Source: a virus. Taken from it: 25,432 nt of DNA. The stretch lies in the IMG/VR virus record IMGVR_UViG_3300042465_003958, positions 1-25,432 of that record. One strand, given 5' to 3'. Of the stretch, positions 6,726-13,178 are shown one piece after another. Numbering within the stretch: the first letter of the stretch is position 1; every line of letters begins with the position of its first letter. The position numbers and the translations under genes were made by a program. A model generated the notes under the pieces. That model saw nothing but the letters and a program-made list of their open reading frames with translations. It was not told the origin of the DNA and made no database searches.

Positions 6726-6888
6726 ACATAAGCTCCTTCTTGGTATCTAGCATTGTTTCGTACTTGGAGTCAATGTTTTTCTGAACGAACCAAGTGAATA
6801 CATCGTACCATTCGTCGTAAGTAATTTCTGTATCATGCGAGAAAGCAGGATACCAAGGCAAGTAAGGTGAGTTAACTTCTGTAGTCAT
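6661..6888 (-). CDS. Unrecognised 75-residue aromatic-rich protein
   Basis: Unknown function. Rich in Tyr, Trp and Phe (for example YDEWYDVFTWFVQ at about 24-36), no signal peptide, no membrane segment clear enough to call. Its last 65 bases overlap the next gene in another frame, and that next gene's Shine-Dalgarno site lies within its coding sequence. It begins 1 base after the gene ending at 6890, so this is part of a tightly packed string of small genes from 7627 to 5069. Confidence 0.6.
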   Translation of the reverse strand: MTTEVNSPYLPWYPAFSHDTEITYDEWYDVFTWFVQKNIDSKYETMLDTKKELMYANKLYTEKFDSWPNQNSKNS

Positions 6889-6889
6889 A

Positions 6890-7126
6890 TTAATTAAGAA
6901 TTTCTATATGAGAAAGATGAAGATTCTTCATGCAAGTGCCTTCAGGCATATGGAAGTTCATCTTCATGGTCATTATACTATTAACTAAATCCACGTTATT
7001 GGACACATCCAGAGCCAAATCTAAATGGACTCTGACATGACGTTCCGTTGAATTATTTTTAAGAGGCTCTGAAGTAAATTCTATGGGAGTTTTTTTCTTA
7101 TGCTCTCCCCATAACCATTTAAACAT
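6890..7126 (-). CDS. Unrecognised 78-residue protein
   Basis: Unknown. Basic N-terminus (MFKWLWGEHKKK) followed by a region of alternating residues that suggests beta strands (RHVRVHLDLALDV at about 29-41). No cysteines in a metal-binding pattern. It lies 2 bases downstream of the preceding small gene and 1 base upstream of the next. Whether these small genes work with the Clp-like ATPase cannot be told from sequence. Confidence 0.6.
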   Translation of the reverse strand: MFKWLWGEHKKKTPIEFTSEPLKNNSTERHVRVHLDLALDVSNNVDLVNSIMTMKMNFHMPEGTCMKNLHLSHIEILN

Positions 7127-7128
7127 AA

Positions 7129-7290
7129 TTACTTCTTTCTTGAGAACTTCTCGAATCCGTCCTCATCGTCATCATAAAGATCCTCTGGATTCTCGATCTT
7201 ACCCTTTATGGTATTATAGTTCTTTTGCTTCTTCTTTTCACCAGCCTTATTGTAAGGCTCCTGCTTTTCATATTTCTTAGAGTCTGCCAT
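7129..7290 (-). CDS. Small highly charged protein, 53 residues
   Basis: A 53-residue hydrophilic protein: lysine-rich first half, acidic DDDEDG patch near residue 43, then a basic tail. Probably disordered. A longer reading starting at 7410 would add a hydrophobic N-terminus but lies inside the coding sequence of the gene at 7295-7627; the ATG at 7290, 4 bases after that gene's stop, is preferred. No Shine-Dalgarno site is seen, so expression may depend on coupling. Confidence 0.55.
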   Translation of the reverse strand: MADSKKYEKQEPYNKAGEKKKQKNYNTIKGKIENPEDLYDDDEDGFEKFSRKK

Positions 7291-7294
7291 GATA

Positions 7295-7627
7295 TTAAAA
7301 ATTAAAATTAGGACCGCCAGAGAAGTTGTTATACAGATCAATGCTTGCCAAGGTATACGCAACCTTGCCATTTGTAGGAAATGATAAAGAGACATTCTGC
7401 TCTTTTTCATCCCAATACATTACAGCGCAATCGGGATCGTGTTCCATCATATCGTAAACTAAATTGTAAAGTTTGCAATTATTATAATATTTTACGAACT
7501 CTGGAGAAACTTCTCTTACAAGTTTTTCGCCATTATCCCCATTCATGAAAAAGTTCATTTGGGCTACAGTTACATATAACCCATTATCATCCATTAAAAA
7601 AGGTTGTCTGAACTTTGATTCTTCCAT
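7295..7627 (-). CDS. Unrecognised 110-residue protein
   Basis: Unknown function. A globular-looking, mildly acidic protein without signal peptide or membrane segments and without known motifs. There is no Shine-Dalgarno site upstream of its ATG; instead, a strong 12-bp inverted repeat (7638-7679) lies 10 bases before the start codon, so its expression may be controlled by RNA structure. It is the first of the small-gene string leading to the AAA+ gene. Confidence 0.65.
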   Translation of the reverse strand: MEESKFRQPFLMDDNGLYVTVAQMNFFMNGDNGEKLVREVSPEFVKYYNNCKLYNLVYDMMEHDPDCAVMYWDEKEQNVSLSFPTNGKVAYTLASIDLYNNFSGGPNFNF

Positions 7628-7637
7628 AATAATAAGA

Positions 7638-7706
7638 GTAGGATAGGGGAGGTTTACAAGGCACTACCCCCTATCCTACAAGGATTAGTTAGGGGTTAAC
7701 CCTAAC
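7638..7706 (-). promoter_or_regulatory. Two inverted repeats with alternative pairings in a 92-base gap
   Basis: Between the DUF932 gene (stop at 7720) and the gene starting at 7627 lie two inverted repeats: GTAGGATAGGGG at 7638-7649 with its exact complement at 7668-7679 (18-base spacer), and GTTAGGG at 7688-7694 with CCCTAAC at 7700-7706 (5-base spacer). On the minus strand AGGATAGGGG can also pair with upstream ATCCT and CCCCTA, so the structures exclude each other. The sequence after the larger stem is T-rich (TCTTATTATT) but not a clean T-run. It could be a terminator, attenuator or RNA-stability element. Confidence 0.5.
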
Positions 7707-7719
7707 AGTATTTAGGTGT

Positions 7720-8499
7720 CTAGTTGGAGCTTCCAGCATACTGACTGGCAAGTTCCCACAATTGTTGGTTAAGATCAATGTCCAACTGGATATTGGAGAT
7801 CGAACGAACCATGCGACGAGTCTGCTGGTTACGGTATCCGCCTCGGATAAGGTTCTCCTGCGCCACATTAAAAGTGCGCCAGAGGTCGTTACCAATGTCC
7901 TGTTGGCGACGGGCAGTAGAGACTTCCTGAACGATGGCATTATCAGGATCCGTGAAGCGCAAACGAGCGGCATCCGTGAAGAAATCCATTCGAGAGCGTT
8001 CAGAGAGTTCAGTCTTTTGCCAACGATCAACCTTATCCTTCAGGACCGAGGCATTACTGACCAATCGACGAGAAGCATCCTTGACCTGCTGAGGATCGAA
8101 TCCGATGTGACGAATGTGGATAGTACCGAAATCACTCTCGGAGACAACCGCACCGTTCGAGCAGACAAGACGGAAAATGCCAGCTTGCAGCTTGTAGCCT
8201 CCAAGACCATTGTGTGAATTCACAACGAGCATCTCAGGGAAGCTATCACCGACTGCGAAGTTCTTCACATCGAGGTCGCGGTGACGAAGGCGAACAATGT
8301 GCTTCGCATGGTTTCGGCTCCACTTACGAGAGCCAACCTGACGAGCCTTCCAAGCAGTCCAACCTTCTTCTTGGAGGATCTCAAGGATCTCCGTCGTAGG
8401 GAGGAACGAGTATCGGTCAGAGACACGACCTTCTTCAGGAGACGTAGCAAAGACCGCAGGAGCCTCTGCACGGAGCATTTCTTCGTTAAAGAGGACCAT
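7720..8499 (-). CDS. DUF932 phage/plasmid-type protein
   Basis: A 259-residue protein that I assign to the DUF932 family, common in phages and plasmids and of unsettled function. Recognisable family segments are HIVRLRHRD (about 67-75), EMLVVNSHNGLGGYKLQAG (about 89-107), FRLVCSNGAVV (109-119) and IHIRHIG (127-133). Its start codon overlaps the stop of the preceding gene as TAATG. A GGGGGAGGTGG stretch just upstream, encoding that gene's polyglycine tail, can serve as its ribosome binding site. Base composition is higher in GC than the rest (33 of 60 in bases 8281-8340), which suggests a different history or strong expression. Confidence 0.8.
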   Translation of the reverse strand: MVLFNEEMLRAEAPAVFATSPEEGRVSDRYSFLPTTEILEILQEEGWTAWKARQVGSRKWSRNHAKHIVRLRHRDLDVKNFAVGDSFPEMLVVNSHNGLGGYKLQAGIFRLVCSNGAVVSESDFGTIHIRHIGFDPQQVKDASRRLVSNASVLKDKVDRWQKTELSERSRMDFFTDAARLRFTDPDNAIVQEVSTARRQQDIGNDLWRTFNVAQENLIRGGYRNQQTRRMVRSISNIQLDIDLNQQLWELASQYAGSSN

Positions 8500-8801
8500 T
8501 AGAGGCCACCTCCCCCGCCCCCGTAAGTTTCAGCGAAGGCTTCCTCACGGGTGAGGTTGCGATTCTTCTGATCCTTGGTCATGCGGAAACGCTTGCCAGT
8601 CTTTTCGGTGTAGTCCTCGATGGACTGGTAGTTAGGAGAAGTCTTAGCCGTAGCCTTAACTTCGACAATAGGTTGAGTTTGCGGAATCATAACTTTCTTT
8701 AGTTTTGGTTGAGTAAGTTTGCGTCCAAAGGAATTATCGAAAGCATCAGAGATCATGCCAGACACTTCTTCATAGAAGTTTTTCCAATTTCTGGTAGTCA
8801 T
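8499..8801 (-). CDS. Small basic protein with polyglycine tail
   Basis: A 100-residue protein of unknown function, basic through the middle, predicted largely disordered, ending in six consecutive glycines and a leucine. The glycine codons form the purine-rich stretch used as Shine-Dalgarno for the downstream DUF932 gene, with a TAATG stop/start overlap, so the two are translationally coupled. AAGGAG lies 14 bases before its own ATG, and a sigma70-like promoter lies at 8833-8860. Confidence 0.65.
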   Translation of the reverse strand: MTTRNWKNFYEEVSGMISDAFDNSFGRKLTQPKLKKVMIPQTQPIVEVKATAKTSPNYQSIEDYTEKTGKRFRMTKDQKNRNLTREEAFAETYGGGGGGL

Positions 8802-8832
8802 GGTCGCTAAGTTCTCTCCTTATGGTCCCCCT

Positions 8833-8860
8833 ATTATACCCGACCGCTGAAAACTTTCAA
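8833..8860 (-). promoter_or_regulatory. Sigma70-like promoter for the DUF932 operon
   Basis: On the minus strand TTGAAA (8860-8855) is followed by a 16-base spacer and TATAAT (8838-8833). The -35 box overlaps the recA stop codon. It is the best promoter match in the window and points at the gene starting at 8801. Confidence 0.7.
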
Positions 8861-9849
8861 GAAGAAATGCCGAAAACTTTGTGAAGTGGTGCGAAACCCT
8901 TCTCGGCTGGGTTCAGAAGCATTTCCTTGAACTCCTTAGACTGGAACTTAGAGTCTGTTCCATCTACAGAGTACCAAGCACCTGCACGCTTTACTAGACC
9001 ATCAGCCTCTAGCATCTGGAGAACTCCAGCATATGGATCAAGCCCTTCGTTATACATCAGTTCAAATTCGCACTCACGGAAAGGTACAGATACCTTATTC
9101 TTTGTGTTGCGAACAGTACCCTTGATACCTACGACAACCTTATGCTCATCTCGAATCAGGTCACTAGTTTTATTCGAGATTGTTTTTAAGTTCACTCCTA
9201 GGTAATACTCTAACGACTTGCCTCCCGCAGCCATTGTGGTAGGATCCCCGTACATTACACCAACTTTGTTTCTAATTTGGTTGATGATTACGAGTGCTAC
9301 TTTATACTTACGCATGAGAGGATTAATCTTTCGCAAACAAGCTCCCGTAGCCTTAGCTCTTACTGCACCCTGCATATTGTTACCATCGTAGCTTTCAGCC
9401 TCGTACTCTGATTTTGAAGGCGAGACTGCAATACTATCGTATGCAATAACAATAGGTGTGTCAGAGTCTGATTCTCTGATAGCCTTAATTGTATCTTCTA
9501 TAACTTGGAAACAATCTTCCAATGTTTCAGGTGCAGCGTAGATCAACTTCTCAGGATCTAATCCTAGATGCATAGCAAACTCAGGGTTGTACGCATTTTC
9601 GGAATCTACAAGCATGGTGTAATGTCCTGCTGCTTGTGCTTCTTTAAGTATATGAGTTGCAAATACAGTCTTTGCTGTAGATGCTTCTCCATGTATCTGT
9701 GTAATCATACCAATAGGAATACCTCTGGTATAATTACCAGAGATAATCTTATTGAGTGCATAACTACCTGTTGAAACAAATCCCATGTCGGGAACTTGCT
9801 CTGACAAAAGGCCCGCGTTTTTAAGTCTGTCTAATACTTCTTTGTTCAT
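8857..9849 (-). CDS. recA: RecA/UvsX-type recombinase with unusual Walker A
   Basis: ATP-dependent strand-exchange protein for recombination-dependent replication and repair. The 330-residue product has a Walker A at 54-61 reading GEASTAKT, Walker B VIAYDS (134-139), and the loop 2 region INQIRNKVGVMYGDP (189-203) characteristic of bacterial RecA. The final glycine of GxxxxGKT is alanine, a change also seen in altered form in T4 UvsX. The C-terminal region is shorter than in E. coli RecA (353). Upstream is TATAAT five bases before the ATG with only a weak AAGG. Downstream, the stop codon overlaps the next promoter. The neighbouring upstream genes are deaminase, zinc ribbon and MazG. Confidence 0.93.
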   Translation of the reverse strand: MNKEVLDRLKNAGLLSEQVPDMGFVSTGSYALNKIISGNYTRGIPIGMITQIHGEASTAKTVFATHILKEAQAAGHYTMLVDSENAYNPEFAMHLGLDPEKLIYAAPETLEDCFQVIEDTIKAIRESDSDTPIVIAYDSIAVSPSKSEYEAESYDGNNMQGAVRAKATGACLRKINPLMRKYKVALVIINQIRNKVGVMYGDPTTMAAGGKSLEYYLGVNLKTISNKTSDLIRDEHKVVVGIKGTVRNTKNKVSVPFRECEFELMYNEGLDPYAGVLQMLEADGLVKRAGAWYSVDGTDSKFQSKEFKEMLLNPAEKGFAPLHKVFGISS

Positions 9850-9854
9850 ACCTT

Positions 9855-9860
9855 ATTATA
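9855..9860 (-). promoter_or_regulatory. TATAAT box five bases before the recA start codon
   Basis: On the minus strand TATAAT is followed by AAGGT and then ATG. No matching -35 hexamer is visible 16-18 bases upstream. If it is a -10 box the transcript would start at or near the ATG. The same spacing occurs before the MazG gene. Confidence 0.35.
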
Positions 9861-9882
9861 GAACACTTTGACTTTTTGGTCC

Positions 9883-10212
9883 CTAGCCTTTGCTATAAAT
9901 CACTTCTTTTATTCCGTGATCATTTATTAGTTTTTGGCACCACTTGCAAGGCTTGGCGAGAAGATCATTCACTCGATACACGAAGATAGTAGTACCAGAC
10001 AAATCAATACCTCTGCGGACAGCCTTATAGATTGCATGGCTTTCTGCGTGCAGAGTCTTATAGTTACCCGATCCAAACTTCGGGTGCGTCTTCTTTATAT
10101 TGTGGGCGCAAACAAGAACTTTGTTCTTGCGAGCTATGGCAGCACCGATCTTGAATCTACTTTTTGACTTTTTGGACTCAAGCCGTGCTGCCCGAATCGG
10201 CGGGGGTTCCAT
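9883..10212 (-). CDS. CMP/dCMP-type deaminase family protein
   Basis: Zinc-dependent nucleotide or nucleoside deaminase. The 109-residue product has the catalytic HAE (HAESHAIYK, around 52-60), and PCKWC (around 85-89) as zinc ligands. The dCMP-deaminase YNGTP motif of the gene at 1-354 is absent, so its substrate may differ; a cytidine, guanine or tRNA substrate cannot be excluded. An upstream GTG at 10221 is possible, but the ATG at 10212 forms a TAATG overlap with the preceding stop and has GGGTGG 5 bases before it. The N-terminus is basic and proline-rich. Confidence 0.8.
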   Translation of the reverse strand: MEPPPIRAARLESKKSKSRFKIGAAIARKNKVLVCAHNIKKTHPKFGSGNYKTLHAESHAIYKAVRRGIDLSGTTIFVYRVNDLLAKPCKWCQKLINDHGIKEVIYSKG

Positions 10213-10421
10213 TAATGCCACCCAGGTTTATAAACGCCCTCACCAGTAATCTTAAATGAGTGCTTACTAGCGCCCAAATAACGATACATAGTGGTAGGTT
10301 TCTTTCCCTTAGGATCGCACTTAGGGCAGTGTGGGGTAGGATTACTATGATATGCAGTCATTGATTCAAAAATCTCATAAAGCATATCACAAGACGAACA
10401 ATGATAGTCGTAAATAGGCAT
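10212..10421 (-). CDS. FmdB-type zinc-ribbon protein
   Basis: A 69-residue protein beginning MPIYDYHC, the signature of FmdB-family zinc ribbons. Cysteines C8-x2-C11 and C32-x2-C35 can bind one zinc. The family role is uncertain (putative regulators, and many phages carry one). Its ATG overlaps the MazG stop as TGATG, with AGGAG ten bases upstream. A second zinc ribbon of similar N-terminal design is at 23519-24034. Confidence 0.8.
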   Translation of the reverse strand: MPIYDYHCSSCDMLYEIFESMTAYHSNPTPHCPKCDPKGKKPTTMYRYLGASKHSFKITGEGVYKPGWH

Positions 10422-10753
10422 CAGCGATCATCTCCTGATCCTTGAATAACTCCACGATTTCTACGGTCTTCTAGCTTCTTTAGAACACCCTCGGCAATAC
10501 TATCAAGAGGGATATTAAGTTCATAAGCTATTGCTGAGATATACCAGAGAACATCACCAAGCTCACTTGCGATATTTTCAGTATCTACCTTAGTAGCGTT
10601 ACCATGCTTATCCCGCATGATCTTTTTAATCTTGCCACAAACCTCACCAGCCTCACTGGCAAGACCCAGTGCAGGGTAGTATAGATTCCACCCGACATCA
10701 GGATAGACTGCGGTACGAATAGCCTCTTGTTGAAATTTATTAAAGTCGTTCAT
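10421..10753 (-). CDS. mazG: MazG-type nucleotide pyrophosphohydrolase
   Basis: Hydrolyses nucleoside triphosphates to monophosphates and pyrophosphate; in phages it may adjust dNTP or alarmone pools. The 110-residue product has the all-alpha MazG metal-binding pattern: ASEAGEVCGKIKK (about 32-44) and ENIASELGDVLWYISA (about 59-74), i.e. ExxE followed by ExxD. Single-domain length matches small phage MazG proteins. No Shine-Dalgarno site precedes the ATG; TATAAT is five bases upstream. It follows the glycan genes by 34 bases and starts the mazG-zinc ribbon-deaminase string, whose genes overlap by one to ten bases. Confidence 0.88.
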   Translation of the reverse strand: MNDFNKFQQEAIRTAVYPDVGWNLYYPALGLASEAGEVCGKIKKIMRDKHGNATKVDTENIASELGDVLWYISAIAYELNIPLDSIAEGVLKKLEDRRNRGVIQGSGDDR

Positions 10754-10758
10754 GTTAT

Positions 10759-10764
10759 ATTATA
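10759..10764 (-). promoter_or_regulatory. TATAAT box five bases before the mazG start codon
   Basis: On the minus strand TATAAT-ATAAC-ATG, in the 34-base gap after the glycan block. No Shine-Dalgarno and no good -35 (TTAAAA at 18 bases is a poor match). Spacing is identical to that before recA. Confidence 0.35.
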
Positions 10765-10787
10765 GATATATGTTAGTGTATTTTTAA

Positions 10788-11234
10788 TTACATCAAAGGA
10801 TAATCTGTACAAATCCCTAAAATGGTGGAATTTTCTTTTATTACTGATTTCCAATCAGATCCACAATGGACTGTTACACCTTCAAACACATAAGTTCCAG
10901 GATAACACCACGGAATTCCTTTGCTGGTCATTGTTACTTTATCCTGATCATGCCAAAAATAATTATAATTTAAAAATGAAGAATTATCTCTAAAGAAATT
11001 TAAAGCTTCTATGTTTTTACAATGAATCCATAAACTGTAGCCATATTTAGAAAAAAAGTTGTATGGAACTTCTTGTTCAGGTTTATCATGCCCTAAATAT
11101 ATCTTATTATTTTCTACCCAAACATCAATCTCAACATCAAAACCTTTTTTTATAGCTAATTTTATTTGTTCAGGTGTATTTTCTGTTTTAGGGTCTGGGC
11201 CAGTTAGATTTCCCCTGTGTGATATTATTTTCAT
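10788..11234 (-). CDS. Short glycerophosphodiester phosphodiesterase-like protein
   Basis: A 148-residue TIM-barrel-type GDPD-like protein. It shows the N-terminal HRG (6-8), ENTPEQI (18-24), EID (35-37) and YLGHD (46-50), the ordered catalytic and metal residues of the family. It is much shorter than classical GDPDs (about 250), so part of the barrel or the insertion is missing. It overlaps the nucleotidyltransferase gene as ATGA, so the two are probably translationally coupled and act in one pathway, perhaps on a phosphodiester-linked sugar or alcohol. The substrate is unknown. Confidence 0.75.
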   Translation of the reverse strand: MKIISHRGNLTGPDPKTENTPEQIKLAIKKGFDVEIDVWVENNKIYLGHDKPEQEVPYNFFSKYGYSLWIHCKNIEALNFFRDNSSFLNYNYFWHDQDKVTMTSKGIPWCYPGTYVFEGVTVHCGSDWKSVIKENSTILGICTDYPLM

Positions 11235-11947
11235 TTGATTTTATTTAAATATACATCTAGATCTTCGGGAGTCCCTATCCCATGCATTTTTTCGACAAAG
11301 AAAGGGTATAAGATTTTATCATCATTTATTAATTCATTAAAGACTGGAGCTATGTAAAACTCTCCATTCACTCTAATATTATTATTTATCATTTTTTCAG
11401 CATACTTTACAAAATCAGATCCTTTTTTATACCAATAAATCCCACAAGTAGCAATATCAGAAATCGGATTTTTTTCTGCCACTTCAATAACGGAACCTCT
11501 TGAATTTATTTTTACAAATGACCATTTTGGGTGTACTGATTTAAAAGTAAAGACCAATGCATCTAGCTTTGCTGAAGATTTTAATAAATTAAAATTAAAA
11601 GGTTGATATTCTATTATTTGATCTGAGTTGGCTATTAGCAAATCCTCATCATCATTTATTAAATCTTTAGCTAATAATGCTGTACAAGCAGCCCCCTCAG
11701 TCAAAGAATCAACAGTTACTATAGAACATTTATTGTTAGTTATTCTGTTTAGTGTATTTTCTAAACCAGAATATTTAACTAAATGCTCTGACCTAACTAA
11801 AAAAATATAGGAAGCGTCAAAATCTAAATTCTCCACAACCCGTTGAATCATTGGTTTCCCTGCGACATCAATCAACGGTTTTGGGAATTGATAACCATTT
11901 TTTGCAAATCTACTGCCTTCGCCAGCCATTGGAATTAGTATTTTCAT
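11231..11947 (-). CDS. Sugar-phosphate nucleotidyltransferase-like protein
   Basis: Likely couples an NTP to a sugar- or alcohol-phosphate, giving an activated donor. The 238-residue product has GEGSRF (9-14), KPLIDVAGKPMI (23-34) and a metal-site segment LIANSDQII (about 104-112), all typical of the NTP_transferase fold. It lacks the GGxGTRL of RmlA and is 50 residues shorter, so it is not a convincing glucose-1-phosphate thymidylyltransferase; a CTP-using enzyme is an alternative. ATGA overlaps join it to the HAD gene upstream and the GDPD-like gene downstream. Confidence 0.8.
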   Translation of the reverse strand: MKILIPMAGEGSRFAKNGYQFPKPLIDVAGKPMIQRVVENLDFDASYIFLVRSEHLVKYSGLENTLNRITNNKCSIVTVDSLTEGAACTALLAKDLINDDEDLLIANSDQIIEYQPFNFNLLKSSAKLDALVFTFKSVHPKWSFVKINSRGSVIEVAEKNPISDIATCGIYWYKKGSDFVKYAEKMINNNIRVNGEFYIAPVFNELINDDKILYPFFVEKMHGIGTPEDLDVYLNKIK

Positions 11948-12534
11948 ATTTTATTCTTTAAATTTTCTAGAGTAACTTCCGTAGGATTTTTTACAATAAT
12001 GACAGATGCATTTGATGCCTTTGCTGATTTAATGCCTGTGTTTGAATCTTCTATTATTATAGTGTTTTCTGGAGTTGAATTTAGTTTATCCATAGCAAAA
12101 AGATAGGGTTCTGGCGAAGGTTTAGGGTTTTTAACAGACTCATTAGTAACGATTAAATCAAAATAATCAAATATGCCAGTTTTTTTTAACATGATGTGCG
12201 TGGTTTTTTCTACTGAATTAGTAACACAAGCTAACAAATAACCTGATTTTTTTAAATAATCTAATAAATCAATTTTTTGTTGATCTAAATGTATACATTT
12301 TTCTATCAAATTTAATGTATATTCTTGTTTTTTATTATTTATAATTTCAATTTTTTCTTTCGATAGTCCTAAAATTTCTAATTTTTTTTTAGTTGGAAGT
12401 CCATTAAATTTAGAATAATGATCTTCGTCAGAAATTGTGTACCCCAATTCTTCTTGCATAGCCAATTCAAGGGATACTTTATGTAGTTCGCAAGCATCAA
12501 CCAAAACACCATCCATATCAAAACAAATTAACAT
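11944..12534 (-). CDS. HAD-superfamily phosphatase (beta-phosphoglucomutase-like)
   Basis: A 196-residue haloacid-dehalogenase hydrolase acting on a phosphorylated small molecule. Motif I DMDGVLVD (6-13) carries the nucleophile aspartate; motif II is in ACVTNS, motif III lysine in KNPKPSPEPY, and motif IV IIIEDSNTGI. The cap after motif I is helical, as in beta-phosphoglucomutase-like members. A longer start at 12591 overlaps the methyltransferase; the ATG at 12534 is preferred because AAAAGG stands 7 bases upstream. It overlaps the nucleotidyltransferase gene as ATGA, suggesting that the phosphatase prepares or trims its substrate. Confidence 0.85.
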   Translation of the reverse strand: MLICFDMDGVLVDACELHKVSLELAMQEELGYTISDEDHYSKFNGLPTKKKLEILGLSKEKIEIINNKKQEYTLNLIEKCIHLDQQKIDLLDYLKKSGYLLACVTNSVEKTTHIMLKKTGIFDYFDLIVTNESVKNPKPSPEPYLFAMDKLNSTPENTIIIEDSNTGIKSAKASNASVIIVKNPTEVTLENLKNKI

Positions 12535-12535
12535 A

Positions 12536-13162
12536 TTATGACCTTTTTTTAAAAATGCAAAATTTTTCTTTTTCCCATTCAAATTTCTCAAATATTAAAT
12601 GGAAGCCAAAACTATTTAATAAATTCTTAATATCATTTTCCAAAGTGTGCCCTTCGTAATAACCAACTACTCCAACTTCTGTACAAATATATTGAAGATT
12701 ATTTATTACTTCTTGATCCATCCCCAATAAAACATTTAATTCATTACCTTGTACATCCATCCAAATCATTTCTGGATATTGTTTATTTTTCTTACAATAG
12801 TTAGAAAGATTCGTAACCTCAATATCTTCTATTTTTATAATTGTATTATCCCACGAATGAGGAACCATCAATGGTTTTAGCAAGGATGCTGCACCCACAT
12901 TTGCAGGTGTTTGATAAAAAGAACTTCTGCCTTCATAATTAGACAATGCAATAGGTTCTACTTTTATGTTTTCGTCTTCGTATGTTTTGCAAATATTGTA
13001 TTGCGGTGGGTTAGGTTCAAAAGCCACTACTTTGCAGTTAAGTAATTTTTGTAGTGCAACAGATTCATTACAATCCCTAGAACCTATATCAAAACATAAA
13101 TTAATTTTTTCACCACAGTAATTATTAACAAAATCAAAAAATTCATTACACGGAGTATTCAT
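12536..13162 (-). CDS. FkbM-family SAM-dependent methyltransferase
   Basis: Probably O-methylates a sugar residue of the polysaccharide. The 208-residue Rossmann-type protein has the SAM motif DIGSRD (25-30), FEPNPPQY (48-55) for the acidic loop, and WMDVQGNEL (134-142), the FkbM hallmark. It is located between the WavE-like gene and the HAD gene. Its base composition is very low in GC, as in its neighbours. Family assignment is firm; the acceptor is unknown. Confidence 0.85.
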   Translation of the reverse strand: MNTPCNEFFDFVNNYCGEKINLCFDIGSRDCNESVALQKLLNCKVVAFEPNPPQYNICKTYEDENIKVEPIALSNYEGRSSFYQTPANVGAASLLKPLMVPHSWDNTIIKIEDIEVTNLSNYCKKNKQYPEMIWMDVQGNELNVLLGMDQEVINNLQYICTEVGVVGYYEGHTLENDIKNLLNSFGFHLIFEKFEWEKEKFCIFKKRS

Positions 13163-13178
13163 GGTTCAAACTTCTTTC

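Noticed and set aside
7291-7410. Hydrophobic N-terminal extension of the 53-residue protein, looking like a membrane anchor
   Set aside because: It is a frame-shifted reading of the gene at 7295-7627; the downstream ATG after that gene's stop is more natural.
8214-8502. Open frames on both strands over the DUF932 gene
   Set aside because: They are shadows of the high-GC coding sequence, without family motifs or ribosome sites.
11231-11947. Nucleotidyltransferase as RmlA
   Set aside because: It lacks GGxGTRL and is about 50 residues too short.
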